DNA of 64,000 bases from Polytrichum commune (GCA_950295325.1 OX485803.1:6946001-7010000); one strand, 5' to 3'. Numbered from the stretch's first letter, positions 25,369-36,329 are shown. Program-made: numbers and translations. The notes: generated by a model from the sequence alone, not told the origin.

Positions 25369-26074
25369 CAGGCTCCATTAAGAAACCTAGGTGTTAAAAC
25401 AAGAGTTGGAATCAACCAGAACGAGAAGAGAAACTGAGGCTCGAGTAAAGAGAAAGCAAGCACATTCGAACAGATGTACTGCTGTATGTCGACAAAGTCC
25501 AACATTGACACCGACATGACTACAGAACAAGTACACGCTACGAAAGCATCAGGTGGCATGGCCAGAGCCATCAAACTGTCGCAATTGGGTGCAACACAAG
25601 CCACTTTATGAGAACCAAGCATGACAGTCAACCAGACATCACATGAGCTTCCAACAAATGTCTCAATTTAGATGAACATGCAACTTCAGGAGCTACTCAG
25701 CTCCGTGCTTGAACATGCACAAAATGGTTTCAGGCTCTACAAGCGAGCTAAGTTTTCAAAAACCCAGGGCCCAGAAGTGATGGAATCAACCAGACCGAGA
25801 AGAATAAACCAAGACTCGAGTAAAGAGAAATATTCGGACCGATGTGCCGCTCCATTTCTGCAAAGTCCAACATTGACACCGACCTCACTCCAGAACGAGT
25901 ACACGTTACGACAGCACAAGGTGACATGGTCATCAAACGGTCGCAATTGGGTACAACACAAGCCACTGTATGGCAACCGAGCATGATAGAATACACACAA
26001 ATCACATGAGCTTCCAACAAATGTCTCAATTTACATAGATATGCAACTCCAGGAGCTGCTCGGCTCCGTGCTTG
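25369..26074. repeat. Tandem duplication of about 360 bp in the PEPCK leader intron
   Basis: Two direct copies lie side by side at 25369-25712 and 25730-26074. They share long near-identical blocks, such as AAAGTCCAACATTGACACCG, ACACAAGCCACT and CACATGAGCTTCCAACAAAT, with scattered substitutions and small indels. The first copy starts only about 25 bp beyond the presumed intron acceptor. No coding potential or transposon terminus was seen. Confidence 0.85.
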
Positions 26075-26371
26075 CTTCCCTTCTTCCTCCTACATGGCAG
26101 AAGCTGAAAGACCAAACCACGAACAACAGTACGGACATACACAGGAACACCAGAAAAAGGGCCTCCGAAACATTTCCTCCACAATAATTGAAAACTCGTA
26201 AGAAAACAATTTGGTGCTCCGGAAGATATCGGAGCTCCGGCAGATTAGCAACCAACCCACCCACGTGCGTGCACGAAAAGGCTGAAAACACCGTACAACA
26301 AGTGTACCAACACAGAAACAGAGAAAAACACTCCCTTACTCCCACACCCAAATCCCTCAGCAGAGGGGACA

Positions 26372-27165
26372 TGGACATTCTCAGTGAAAGGAGCCACTGC
26401 CTAAAATCATTAAGCAAAACTTTCTGCACTACTAACCATAAACCATCATGTCCCGCAAGGTCCAAAGTGCAGCTACCCTTAAACTCGAAGAGACTCTTCC
26501 CCCAAGCACATCTGCCTAAGCACATACTTCCACGTGAACCATACTAAAATCTGCAAACTTTGACAACACAAGAGATTTGGTGAGCACAAAGTGGACATTC
26601 TAAGTGACAGGAGCCATTGATTAGAAGTACTAAGCAAGGCTTTCTGCACTGATCATCAAACAGCATCATGTTCCGCAATCTCCGAAGTGCAGCTACACGA
26701 AAGTCGAAGAGACTCTTCCCCCAAGCACATACTTCCAGACAACCCATGGAAAATCTGCAAACTTCGACAACACAAGAGGTGGAGAGGACAAAGTGAACAT
26801 TCTCAGTGAAAGGAACCACTACCCAGAATTACTAAACAAGAATTTTACACTAATTACAAAAAAACCATCATGCTCACAGCAAGCTCCGAAGTACAGCTAC
26901 CCTTAACTCCCCAAGCACATCTGCCTAAGCACATACTTCCACGTGAACCATGCTAAAATCTGAAAACTTCGACAACACAAGAGGTGGAGAGCACAAAGTG
27001 CACATTCTCGGTGAAAAGGAACCCCTGCCCAGAATTACTAAGCAAAACTTTCTGCACTAATCATCAAACACCATCATGCTCCGCAAGCTCCGAAGTGCAG
27101 CTACACAAAAAGTCGTACAGACTCTTCCCGCAAGCACATACTTCCACGTAAACCATGCCAAATCT
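26372..27165. repeat. Four-copy tandem array (204-220 bp units) next to the PEPCK leader exon
   Basis: Units start with a block like ACATTCTCAGTGAAAGGA at about 26374, 26594, 26797 and 27001, giving periods of about 220, 205 and 204 bp. Each unit contains TTCTGCACT (changed in the third copy), a CCGAAGTGCAGCTAC-like block and AAGCACATACTTCCA. On the minus strand the last block reads TGGAAGTATGTGCTT. This is the proposed leader-exon donor, so every unit carries a copy of a potential 5' splice site. The last unit runs into the leader exon. Confidence 0.85.
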
Positions 27166-27453
27166 GCAAAACTTGGAAGACACAGACGGTGGAGACCACC
27201 AATTTGCACCGAAACAGCAAGCCGGGGAGGGAGCTAGCAGAGCAAACGAACCCGAAAATCCGAAAGGCAGCACCAAATCGCGAGCCGCAAAGTTCCAGCG
27301 AGAGGTCAACAGGAGGGGAGCATGGGAACGGGTGGCAGGGAGCTCCAGAGGCGATGGAGGGAGGCGATCGGAGCGAGGAAGAAGAAGGAGCTTCAAAGGA
27401 CGCAGCAAACGCAACAAACGCGAGAGATGGGAGACAAGCCATGGCAGCTGGCT

Positions 27454-27493
27454 CCTTATAAGGCCCTGAGCCCCCTGGTAACTTCTCCACGTA
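27454..27493 (-). promoter_or_regulatory. Candidate core promoter of PEPCK
   Basis: The palindrome CCTTATAAGG at 27454-27463 contains a TATA-like core. Reading the minus strand, an ACGTGG G-box core (27492-27487) lies about 25 bp upstream. The spacing puts a start site near 27430, at the edge of a GC-rich, CT-rich leader that leads into the PEPCK gene. No other gene nearby could use it. The assignment rests on position and motifs only. Confidence 0.45.
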
Positions 27494-27639
27494 ATTAGTA
27501 AATATGTTTTACCTTGCGGTGGTTTTCTTTCACCTACTTTTACCCCGCCCCTGGTCTTTCCTCTGTGCAACTCCAGTCAATACTACATCATGCCTCTCGT
27601 TTACTGAGCCGACGCAGCTATCGAATCCTTCATACCCGC

Positions 27640-27995
27640 CACCTCCCGGGTATGTAAGGTGGACACCCCTTAAATGGTTACCTTTCCGGCTAGTCCACTT
27701 CTTTTAGGCTATGAAACACATGAGTATGAGATCGTTAGCAAATCCAAATCGAGGTTGTAGCCACTTCCTCGTACTTATTTTCATTCATTATCAAAGTGAT
27801 GATTCTTGTGCTCATTAAATGATCCCCCACGTTGTTGGCTATTGACCCTAGAATAATCTATCATATTTTGAGCACGCAATCCGATCTTGTTTAAAACACT
27901 TGTCTTCTTGGTATATGTTTTTTGAGGCAAACCTCACTATGTACCATTCAAACGGGTATGTATGGCATACCCATCCTTCTGAGGTCCCTCGACCC
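27640..27995 (-). repeat. R1 dispersed repeat, copy c
   Basis: Read on the minus strand it has GGTACATAGTGAGGTTTGCC, CAAGTGTTTTAAACAAGATC, GTGCTCAAAATATGATAG, GAGCACAAGAATCATCACTT, GGATTTGCTAACGATCTCAT and AGAAGTGGACTAGCCGG, in the R1 order. It lies just upstream of the PEPCK promoter. Confidence 0.75.
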
Positions 27996-28688
27996 ATGGG
28001 AACTTCTCCTTGTGATCTATAAATAGTTTGCATTGCATGATGAATCGGTTTTACCTTTGTTGCCACCAGTGCACTTGTATTCTATTCAAGTTGAGGTCCG
28101 AGATGATCCTAAACTACCGGGTGATAGTGGAGACGTACCCATTTCCGAACAGAGGGGTTGACGAATTGATTCCCGCTGTGAAATCTTCTCTACTTGACAG
28201 GATAAAACTAGCTAAGTAGGTAGGAAGCTAAAAGCCCACCCACTGCAAGGTGGACAATAAACCCCATCTTACATCAAGAAGATTCTTGAGCAGCGTAGAG
28301 CCAACGAGCTCAGATTCACATCGGATTGCCCAACGTTGGTTATTTCATTATCTATTTATTTATTGCTATTCAAGTTGAACATTGTATTCTATTCAAATTG
28401 AATATTATAAGATGCATGGCTCACTTGAATGGTACCTCCACAATATAGGCTTCTGTCACGTGACCAACAGCAGCCTATCATTAACCCACCTCCGGGTATA
28501 AAGTGGTACATCTCTCTCTGCCAGGTGAGTGTTTGGTAGCACATATATAAGCTTACTACAAGATTGTGCAAAACGGCTTTAAAATCACACTGGTGTCCCC
28601 TAAGAGAAATGGTCCTCGGAATGTACATGTATACCCGGACATACCCGGAAGGCTTTTAAAGGGAAAAACCTCAAACTGAAATTGAATA
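27996..28688. other. No gene recognised; CCCGGACATACCCGG motif
   Basis: A short frame at 28028-28219 reads VETYPFPNRGVDELIPAVKS with a coding-like look, but it has no start context and no family was recognised. ATACCCGGACATACCCGG near 28632 recurs near 29282 and in weaker form near 31290 and 32369. Confidence 0.35.
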
Positions 28689-28691
28689 TAA

Positions 28692-29189
28692 GGGCCACTT
28701 CACACAGGGGACTGAGAGCCCGTGACCATTACACTCCAAGCACTCTCATTGGTGGAAAGGACGGAGCCGGTCCAAGTTCGCTTCACACTACGCTTGAGGG
28801 ACTAACAAAGTATGTGAATGCAAGATGGATGTAAAGTCTACATGGATTCCTACATGGCACCGAATGGATCATGTTTCATGGTCACTTGGACTATTTTCAA
28901 AAACCACTTCTTGGAGGGAGGCCTAACACAGAACCGGGAGACCATGGCACTCCGAACGCTCACAACCTTTGGTTTATTCTACTTTATCATGTGCGAGGAC
29001 CTGCATGAATAAAAATTCATTGAAATAGCATTTGGTTGAGGGTCCGGTCACATATGACTTCACTCTACACTTGAGGGTCCGTGACCACACTACGTGATTA
29101 TGGAGGTGTGTTGGGACGGCCTTTGGACACTTTCTTTTGGGCTCTCACAATCAGTGGTCACGGCCCTTGGCTCATGTGTGAAGTGGCCC
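28692..29189. mobile_element. Tourist-like MITE, GGGCCACTTCACAC family, copy 1
   Basis: Inverted ends GGGCCACTTCACACAGGGGA and GGGCCACTTCACACATGAGC are flanked by TAA on each side (28689-28691 and 29190-29192). The 498-bp element shares its interior in inverted order with 44259-44755. Confidence 0.88.
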
Positions 29190-29420
29190 TAAGAAGGTAG
29201 GTTGCTGGCCAGGTTCCCTAATACCTATACTGGTGCCATCTATCTTAGGATATGAGAACTGTTGAGATGATAATCAAAGATACCCGGTCATACCCGGATG
29301 TCATGAAGGGGAGGGGGGACATCAATATAACAATGAATGTCAAAAGGTGGGAAGTTCCCCAGTTCCCTATTGGTAACACCTAAGTTATGTCATGCAAAAG
29401 CTCTCAAAATCATTGGTAGC

Positions 29421-30499
29421 CAAGGAGTAAATTTGAAGGGCTATTACCCTTATTTTGGGGTCCAGCCCTTCACTTTCCCTTCAAAATATTTTGCAACCCT
29501 TCAAAAAGGAAGGGTTAATTTTCTATAAACCCTTCAAAATGAACGGCAAACAAAAGTAACCCTTCCCTAATAATACTTTGAGAAAAATGAGATCACTTGC
29601 TCATCTCACATCTGTCACCCCTCAGTCTGACAAAATTGCAGTAGAAACTGAGAGTCTGAGAGAGTATGGCCTCACAGAGACAGGTGGAGACTCGAGAGAG
29701 TTTGGATCCTAAAGTCACGGAAAAAAAAAAGGCCAACCAAATGAGATCGCTTGCAGCCTTGCACCTCTCTCTCACCCAATTCTGCAAAAATCAAGCTGGA
29801 TGCATAGGAGTCTCAGCGTAAGCAAGTTATAGATTTGACACTCAAGAGTCACAAAGTGGTGCTTCATTGTCAAACAGAAAAACTTGGAATCTGGAGATGA
29901 CTTTCAGTACTTACGAGTGCAAAGGTAAAATGAGATCGTTTGCACCTATCTCTCACCCAATTCTGCAAAAATCAAAGCTGGGTTCATAGGAGCCTCGCTG
30001 CCTCAGCTAACTTGCAAGCTAAAGATTCGACATTCAAGAGTCACAAAAGTATGCTTCCTTGTAAATCAGACAAACTTGGGATTTGGAGATGACTGACTTT
30101 AGTACATTCGGGTGCAAAGATAACAATGAGATCGCGTGCATCTCTCAAAGTCTCGGAACTAGAGCTGGATCCCGACAAAGAACTTAGATAGTAGGTTTAG
30201 ATCTGACAGATTATCATTGATGCCAATATGTTGAGATGTCATTACCATTTCAATATACTCAGACATCAATGTTTCATTAATGAAATAGTTCTATCTTTTC
30301 ACCATGTGTGTTCTTTGGTCTCACTTATATTATAGTTTTCAACATCGCTTAAATGATAAACATGATAATGTGCACTTTCAACAAAAACTTCAATACATAC
30401 ATGAAGGGCAATTTTTGAGGTAACCCTTCATTTTGAAAGGGAAAATTTTGAGTTACCCTTCCCTATGAAATACAAGCAACCCTTCAAATTTATGCCCTG
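29421..30499. mobile_element. Non-autonomous MULE-like element with 9-bp target duplication
   Basis: The sequence ATTGGTAGC stands directly outside both ends (29412-29420 and 30500-30508). The ends are inverted: CAAGGAGTAAATTTGAAGGG on the left against CAGGGCATAAATTTGAAGGG on the right. A perfect 9-bp duplication with terminal inverted repeats is the hallmark of Mutator-like elements. The interior has no transposase. It contains two full copies and partial flanking copies of a unit of about 190 bp that begins ATGAGATCGCTTGCA and includes TCTCACCCAATTCTGCAAAA. Confidence 0.85.
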
Positions 30500-30833
30500 A
30501 TTGGTAGCTACTTAGTATAGGAGAACTATTGTCCACAAAATGTTCACACCCGGACACAGTGTTCAAGTTGGAAGTGTGCACCTGCATTTCAGTGTGAAGG
30601 GCTTCAAAATGATCACACTTCACTCAAACTTTCAAACATTTTTGCAACACTTCACCAAAAAGAATACCTTGATATTGGCGTTTTGTATTAAATATGAAAA
30701 TAATATGATGTCTCACTATATTGAAGAAGTACATGCAATAAAATAATGCACTAAAATTATTTAGATTCTTTACATAATGCACTTAATCATCATCCAACTC
30801 CAAAGGCAAAGCCCTCCAGTTTTTTGTCGATTT

Positions 30834-31034
30834 TCAAGTGTCAAAAATTCTAGCCCAATCCATATTTTTCATTGGAAGACCGCATGATGACACTTGCATC
30901 AATGCATCCAATGTTTCAAGTTTCAATCGACTCCTGCAATCACTCTTCACCCAATTTTGTTTGGAAAATCCACGTTCATGTATAGTTGTGCTTGCCAAGC
31001 CAAAGTAGTCGTCAGCGCCGAGTCGAAGTTGCAT
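30834..31034 (-). pseudogene. hAT transposase C-terminal (dimerisation) relic
   Basis: The 66-codon frame contains TIHERGFSKQNWVKSDCRSR and LETLDALMQVS. This is the conserved ERGFSxxNxIKxxxRxxL...LDxLMRVS block of hAT transposases and related BED/zinc-finger 862-like domesticated proteins. The catalytic part is missing upstream, so it is a fragment. It lies in a stretch (about 30541-31291) whose two ends show rough inverted similarity (CCGGACACAGTGTTC against CCGGGCAATGTTC), consistent with an internally deleted hAT element. Confidence 0.7.
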
Positions 31035-32865
31035 AGTCGAAATTGTAGGAGTTATTGAAATTTAGAAGTGTATGTTAGAGTGCCAAGATTGGAGTCTAGC
31101 TATGTTTTTATTTGCAAATTGTAGCCATTGTATTTTGTGACAAGTAGTTTTTGGAGAGGCCTTCATTGTGAAGGGTGGAAACTTCCCAGAGCACATTTTT
31201 GTGAAGTGCCCCCCCCCCAAAAAAAAAACTTTTTTGACGGCCAAAATAGCATTTGACAAGTGTTGAAGACTTCAATAGTGAACATTGCCCGGACATGCCC
31301 AAATGGCATAAGGCGGGAGGGGGGCATCAATATCATAACATTATTCAGTTGCTATCAGCTGTTGCATTCTAATAATATCAATACATTATTTCACCCGAGT
31401 TTTTTGGTCTAAATTTGTCAGTGCAATTCTCTATAAACCCAGTTTAATTTTGAATAGAATATGACTTGGCCCCACCCAACATACAAACTCGGTTGAATAA
31501 TGTTATGATAACAATGAAATTTAAAAGGTGGGGAGTTCCCGGCAATGTATGGGGAGTATTGAGGTTTAGTTATGAGCTAGCCGATTTTTTTTGGAGATTT
31601 CCCAATGAGTTCGCAATGATTGGGATGAAGTACCAATGAAGTGTCGAGGTTGGATATCGACCGGTTCAAGAGAGAATAGACCGGCAATATGACCGGTAGA
31701 GGCATCATAGTTTAGGATATTTACCAAGAGTAATTTTTAAGTTTAGGCGAGTAGCCGAAGGGACTAGGGACAACTAGTGGTCGGTTCTTCCTGTTCATTG
31801 ATGCACCCTCTCTGGATCCATACAATTCTCAAAGGCTACATCCTTGGCCCCAAGTTGTTGGGGGCTTGGCAAGGTTCAACTCCTTCTAGGAGGCTAGGGC
31901 AAACCAACGTGCACACCGGTTTCTTGGAGGCAAGGGTTTAGGCATCCAACAAGGAACGAGTGTATGGGTTGGTTCGCCCAAATCCTTCCAGGGATACTTA
32001 GGATTTCATTCAACACAAATTCCACCCCTTTACAACATAACACCAATTTTCTTTTACAAAATAAACTTAAAACAAAACAAAGCCTGACTTACTATACATA
32101 ACTTCGAGAACATACCAAACTAAAATTAAAAAACTAAGAAAATTATCGAACGGTAAAGGTAAATGTAGGAATTTAACCATAAGAAGGAGAGGAGAAAACT
32201 GGCTTTCGGTAGCTTCTGAGTAAATGAAAATAATCCGAACGGCTTTATATAGAAGGTAGGGAATGTACCGATTTTTGTATAGAACTCCCGGACGATGCTT
32301 CAAAGTCATTTTTTGGGCCTCCTTAGTATATATAGGAGAACCATTGTCCATAGGAGCTCAAAGATACCCAGACATATATATACACCTGGACGGCATAAAG
32401 GGGGAGGGGGGGAAACATAATACTCTAAGAATGGAATACAAGAAGGTGGGTTTCCGGGCGGGTGGGTCCATGCCCCAAGTAGCGCCTACCGCCGCACCAA
32501 CTCTAATAATTTATACTCCAGTTACTCAGCCCAGCAGGCTGTTTCCCCAGCTGCATTTCCTCCCTTCCCTTTGTGGCCTAGCTAGCTACTTGCAGGCTTG
32601 ATTCGGGCCCGATACTACCCAAAAACACTGCACTCGGATCTCCGCAAAAGCAAAAGCAAAAGCAAAAGCAACAACCCTAAACAACACCAACAATACCAAC
32701 AACACCAACAACAACTCCTCTTGTCGCTTGGGTACACAACACCTACTTAGGTGCATACCTTAATCCCCAGACGGAAAGCCACCTAAATTTGAACGAGGTT
32801 CTTATAATACCCCCCTTATTATAATGCATGCAATAGTTTGGTTGCTACTTGACATAACATTCCTC
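31035..32865. other. Repeat-derived sequence, no gene recognised
   Basis: Holds two weak copies of a stretch that contains CCCGGACATG, GGCATAA(A/G)G and a G-run (about 31290-31325 and 32369-32415), also seen at 29280-29325. AAAAGGTGGGGAGTTCCC-like text recurs at 29340, 31520 and 32442. An AGCAAA hexamer tract lies at 32645-32672. Confidence 0.45.
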
Positions 32866-33310
32866 AACAATGAATGGGGAGAAGCGACCACTAGTTACAG
32901 ATCGACCCAATGGTCGGGGAGAACCGGCAGTTAGTTACATATGAACCAGTTGAGTTTGAGAAATAACTGGTTGAAGTTCAAGACTGCAGGAAAATCACCG
33001 GTCATTTTTGAGGAATTTATAGAATATACCCCAATTTAATAAAGTAAAACCGGAGGTTGTCAACATGTAACCGGTTGGACTTGCAAACACTAGGATCTCG
33101 ACCGATTATGCTCAAAAATCTTCCCAATCGCTGGATCAACCCGGTTGAGTTTGAGAAATTATTGGTTTTGAAGACGATTCAAGACTGCAGGAGAGTCGCC
33201 AATCGTTTTAGAGGAATCTATGGATTATATCTCGAAGTAATAAAGAAAAAAAAACCCGAAAGATCACAACATGATGTAACCGGTTGGGCTTGGAAACACT
33301 AGGATTTTGA
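32866..33310. repeat. Second copy of the ACCGGTTGGACTTGG repeat, arms in direct order
   Basis: The left arm of the foldback element recurs at about 32866-33100 (AATGGGGAGA, CACTAGTTACAGAT, AACCAGTTGAGTTTGAG, TTCAAGACTGCAGGA, CATGTAACCGGTTGGACTTG). It recurs again at about 33130-33310 (AACCCGGTTGAGTTTGAG, TTCAAGACTGCAGGA, AACCGGTTGGGCTTGGAAAC). Here the two arms are in the same direction. Confidence 0.7.
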
Positions 33311-34149
33311 TTGAGTAAGCCCAAATATCTCTGCGTCATTGAGACGTTGTGAACGCCTCTCGTGTGGTCGAGGACCAGGAAGATCTCGGCCGTCGATTGT
33401 GCTTTGACATATCTAAAGACTCATATGCTGCCCCAACCTATGGCTTCTCTTCCCCTCAGGAACTCCGCTGGGAACTTACGGAACCCTATGGAATCCTCAA
33501 AAATCCCACACATGCGCTCTCATATGATGGGATGAACAATCAACCCCTTCGTCTTGCAAACATCAATTTTCCATCCACCAAAATTTCATCCGTTGAAAAG
33601 AAGAAGAAAAAATCCAAGTTGCCCGAGCAGTTTTGTAGACCGTAGGATGGGGCTCTGTGAATGGACGGCTTGGATGTGGTCTGCCCACGACCACACACCC
33701 TCCATTCATAGCACCTCGGTGACATGGCACACAAATATCTCCCTGGACATTGTTCCCCAACGAGGTGACCAACGCTTGGTGGGTGTGGGGATTAGACACC
33801 ATATTCTTCCGAACTCCAAGCCGATTCTCCTTACATTTGTGGGAACCGTTTGAGTTTGTGAGAGTTTCGAGACGGGTGGACGGATCTACGGCTCCGGTGC
33901 ACCGAACGGTTTCACTCTACATTGTTCGGTTGTGGGTAGTATAGTATTTGGTGACCAACTCTACCATGTAGAGAAGTATGTGTATGTTATAGAGTGCAAA
34001 TTCAAGCTACAAACCATGTTGGTCAAAAAGTGTGTGTGTGAGAGTCTTTCCCACAAGGAGGGAGCGGTTGTGGATCACGGTCCACCGCTCCTAGCTAGTC
34101 TTAAAACAAGAATCGTACTTAAATAAGGTGTGTGGACCTAATACGGCCA
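33311..34149. other. No gene recognised
   Basis: GC-richer than its surroundings. A 98-codon frame at 33349-33645 (VVEDQEDLGRRLCFDISKDS) looks protein-like but matches no family I know and ends in a Lys run. Confidence 0.4.
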
Positions 34150-34500
34150 CTCTTCTTTATCGGACACCGGTATATGGCAAGGCTTTTCGTCGTTGCAATC
34201 GGACACCTAACACACACGTGTTACGATAGTATCGATCTCGCCCGTGCTCAAAATATGTCAACCTTTTCAAGTTCGATAATCAACACGGTTGTGATGGGGC
34301 ATGTATGATCGTTTATGGAGAAATACAATCTTCGTTATGACTTCTCATAGCTTTTGCATCTCAACTCCAATTTGCAAACTCTGAAATGACAATTTTCGTG
34401 ATCCGCTATTGCTGACCAAATGAAACAATTTGCGATTATATTCAATAGCCAAAATTATATGTGGAGTTGGAAGTGGTCACAATTTAGATGGGTTGCACGT
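34150..34500 (+). repeat. R1 dispersed repeat, copy d
   Basis: The blocks TTTATCGGACACC, GTGCTCAAAATATGTCAACC, TTCGATAATCAACA and GCATCTCAACTCCAATTTGC match copy a and the 62.7-kb copy. A promoter-like stretch follows at 34.6 kb. Confidence 0.7.
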
Positions 34501-34639
34501 CTTACAGTGAATATTTCGTTTTAGAATTTGATCTAGAAATGCAACAATTGTTGCACGACCATATGTTCAAGTCCGATGGGAATGACTCTACCTAAACCCA
34601 ATCTCCACACCATCATGTTAAGAGGCTCCAACCAAACAC

Positions 34640-34790
34640 ATGATGACACGTGGCACTGTTTGAATGAATTGAAATTCTAAAATAAAAAAAGTGCCTATGA
34701 ATTTGACCTGCAGATAGGGTATATAAATGCAGTGAGCTAGACATTTGGCCTCCCAGGAAACTGAGAATAGAAGGTAAGCTAATCCTCTGA
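34640..34790 (+). promoter_or_regulatory. Promoter-like stretch without a gene
   Basis: A G-box CACGTGGC (34647-34654) is followed by a strong TATA box, TATATAAAT (34720-34728). A perfect splice donor context, AAG/GTAAGC, follows at 34773/34774. No open frame of note follows; a MITE begins at 34838. A diverged relative lies at 59795-59945, so this may be a transposon or LTR promoter rather than a gene promoter. Confidence 0.4.
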
Positions 34791-34837
34791 CTATTTGGGT
34801 TGATTGTGTTTCGCTTTCAAAATTATGTGGATGATAA

Positions 34838-35396
34838 GGGGTTGTTTACGCCATGGACCATGAAGTCGTCCCAAGGCCCTATAAAATATGTGATTGGTTA
34901 TTGAACTTGTCCCGGGACCACTTCGGTTTACACCAAGGAAAAATGTCAGAGTGACCATGGAGTTCGAGGTCCCCCAAAAGATGTTTTTTAAGGCCTACAT
35001 TATCCACTGACATGGTCCAACGATTTTTGCAGTGGGAGAGGCAAAAGAGGTGCTTTGGTAGAAAAATGTAAGGGTCCATAGCAAAGAAATATTATTATTA
35101 AAAAAATTATGATTTTTTTGGGGGGAAGGGAAGATGAAGACACGAGAAACAAAAGAATGGGCAAGTTTGATTTATTTTTTTCAAAACTACCCTTTTGGGG
35201 TATATGTTAAAAAAAAAAGCACATTCATTTTTTTGGTGCATGGTCATTCCTCTTGGTCCACATTCGGTTTTACACCTAGTGAGGGACCCAAAGGCTTTGT
35301 AAATTGATTATTTAAGAAATCGGACCATGAAGTCGGACCATGAGAAAAGACCATCTTCCATGGTCCGACTTCATGGTCCATGGTGTAAATGGGCCC
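34838..35396. mobile_element. Tourist-like MITE, CCATGGACCATGAAGTC family, copy 1
   Basis: Ends GGGGTTGTTTACGCCATGGA and GGGCCCATTTACACCATGGA are inverted and flanked by TAA (34835-34837 and 35397-35399). The 559-bp interior is shared with 53343-53943, including GAGGCAAAAGAGGTGCTTTGG and an AGAAGATGAAGAC block. Confidence 0.9.
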
Positions 35397-35596
35397 TAAG
35401 TAAGTTCAATTTTCATGGTTATTGTTCTGCCACCAGTTTGTTATACGTGCGTCAATGACTGACAAAAGTAAACCAAAAAGTAGACCATGAGTACTAATCA
35501 AGAGCAAACCGTAAGATTAAAAAAACAATAAAAAAAAATGCAGGGTCTGCGGATTCGGAGTTTCTCCCCACCAACTCCCATTGCTGTTACTTATAA

Positions 35597-35826
35597 CCTA
35601 AAACTACACTAAGTATGATATTTAGTGTCACTTACTATTTGGAATCATGCAATGCTATATCTATTTATTGTATATCTCATATTTTACCAACAAATGTGAA
35701 ATTGGTGGTTTGGACATCATTAAACATTAACTACTTTACTTGGTAGAAATTACATCACTATTAAAAGATATAGCATTGTGTAAATCCAAATAGTAAGTGA
35801 CACTAAATATCTTATTTAGTGTAGTG
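35597..35826. mobile_element. Foldback MITE with ACACTAAATATGATATTTAGTGT ends, copy 1
   Basis: About 60 bp at the left, from CACTAAGTATGATATTTAGT to GCTATATCT, recurs inverted at the right, from AGATATAGCATTG to ACTAAATATCTTATTTAGTG. The outer part of each end is itself a small palindrome (ACTAAAT...ATTTAGT). Confidence 0.8.
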
Positions 35827-36329
35827 TTTTGTTGTCATAGTGGATAAAGTGCATTGAAAGAAAACTGAGAATTTAAGACCCAACAAATCATGACATTTAA
35901 AATATTCATAAAATGTCCAAGGGTATGTATTAGGGTATATCATGGAATTTTGCAATGGTGCATGTGCAAATACTAAGTTTATATCAATACAATGTGAAAG
36001 AATGTGATATATTTTAGAATTCATGGGGAGTCATGTGAGGAGGTCCGGCTAAGTCCAACATATCATGTGTGTTATCACTCATGAATCTCACCTCAATCTA
36101 ACATAAATATCCATGAATATTCCCTAGAATATTGTCAATCCCACAAAAAATTGTTATGAATCTGAATATTGTTATGAACTAGGTCAATTTCTAGTATTAT
36201 GGTGATCTTGGGATTTAGATCAATTATAGAAAGAAAATTCTAAGCTATGAGAGGTTCTCAATGTGTTTGCCTTCGACTTACATGATTGTGGCCAAGTAAC
36301 CTAGATACCCAAATAACATGGGTATAAAC

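Larger units (their letters stand above)
25316..27430 (-). other. Presumed 5' UTR of PEPCK with a 1.8-kb leader intron
   Basis: This extent is inferred. A good 3' splice site (pyrimidine-poor but ending in GTGCAG) lies at 25346-25345, so 29 nt of leader (25344-25316) would precede the ATG. A GTATGT donor at 27141 would end a leader exon that starts about 25-30 nt below the TATA-like box, near 27430. The leader exon is GC-richer than the surroundings and pyrimidine-rich on the minus strand (about 27395-27370). It contains a five-codon upstream reading frame at 27323-27306. An open frame across 27490-27101 starts before the likely transcription start, so it is probably not translated. RNA reads across 27142 to 25344 would settle the structure. 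Confidence 0.5.

Noticed and set aside
27101-27490. 129-codon minus-strand frame with a transit-peptide-like start (MACLPSLAFVAFAASF within it) just upstream of PEPCK.
   Set aside because: The ATG at 27442 lies only about 12 bp below the TATA-like box, so it is probably not in the mRNA. The frame has no splice link in phase to the PEPCK exons, and plant PEPCK is cytosolic.
33349-33645. 98-codon plus frame that looks protein-like.
   Set aside because: No family, no splice partners and no paralogue in the window. It is noted under the unassigned stretch only.
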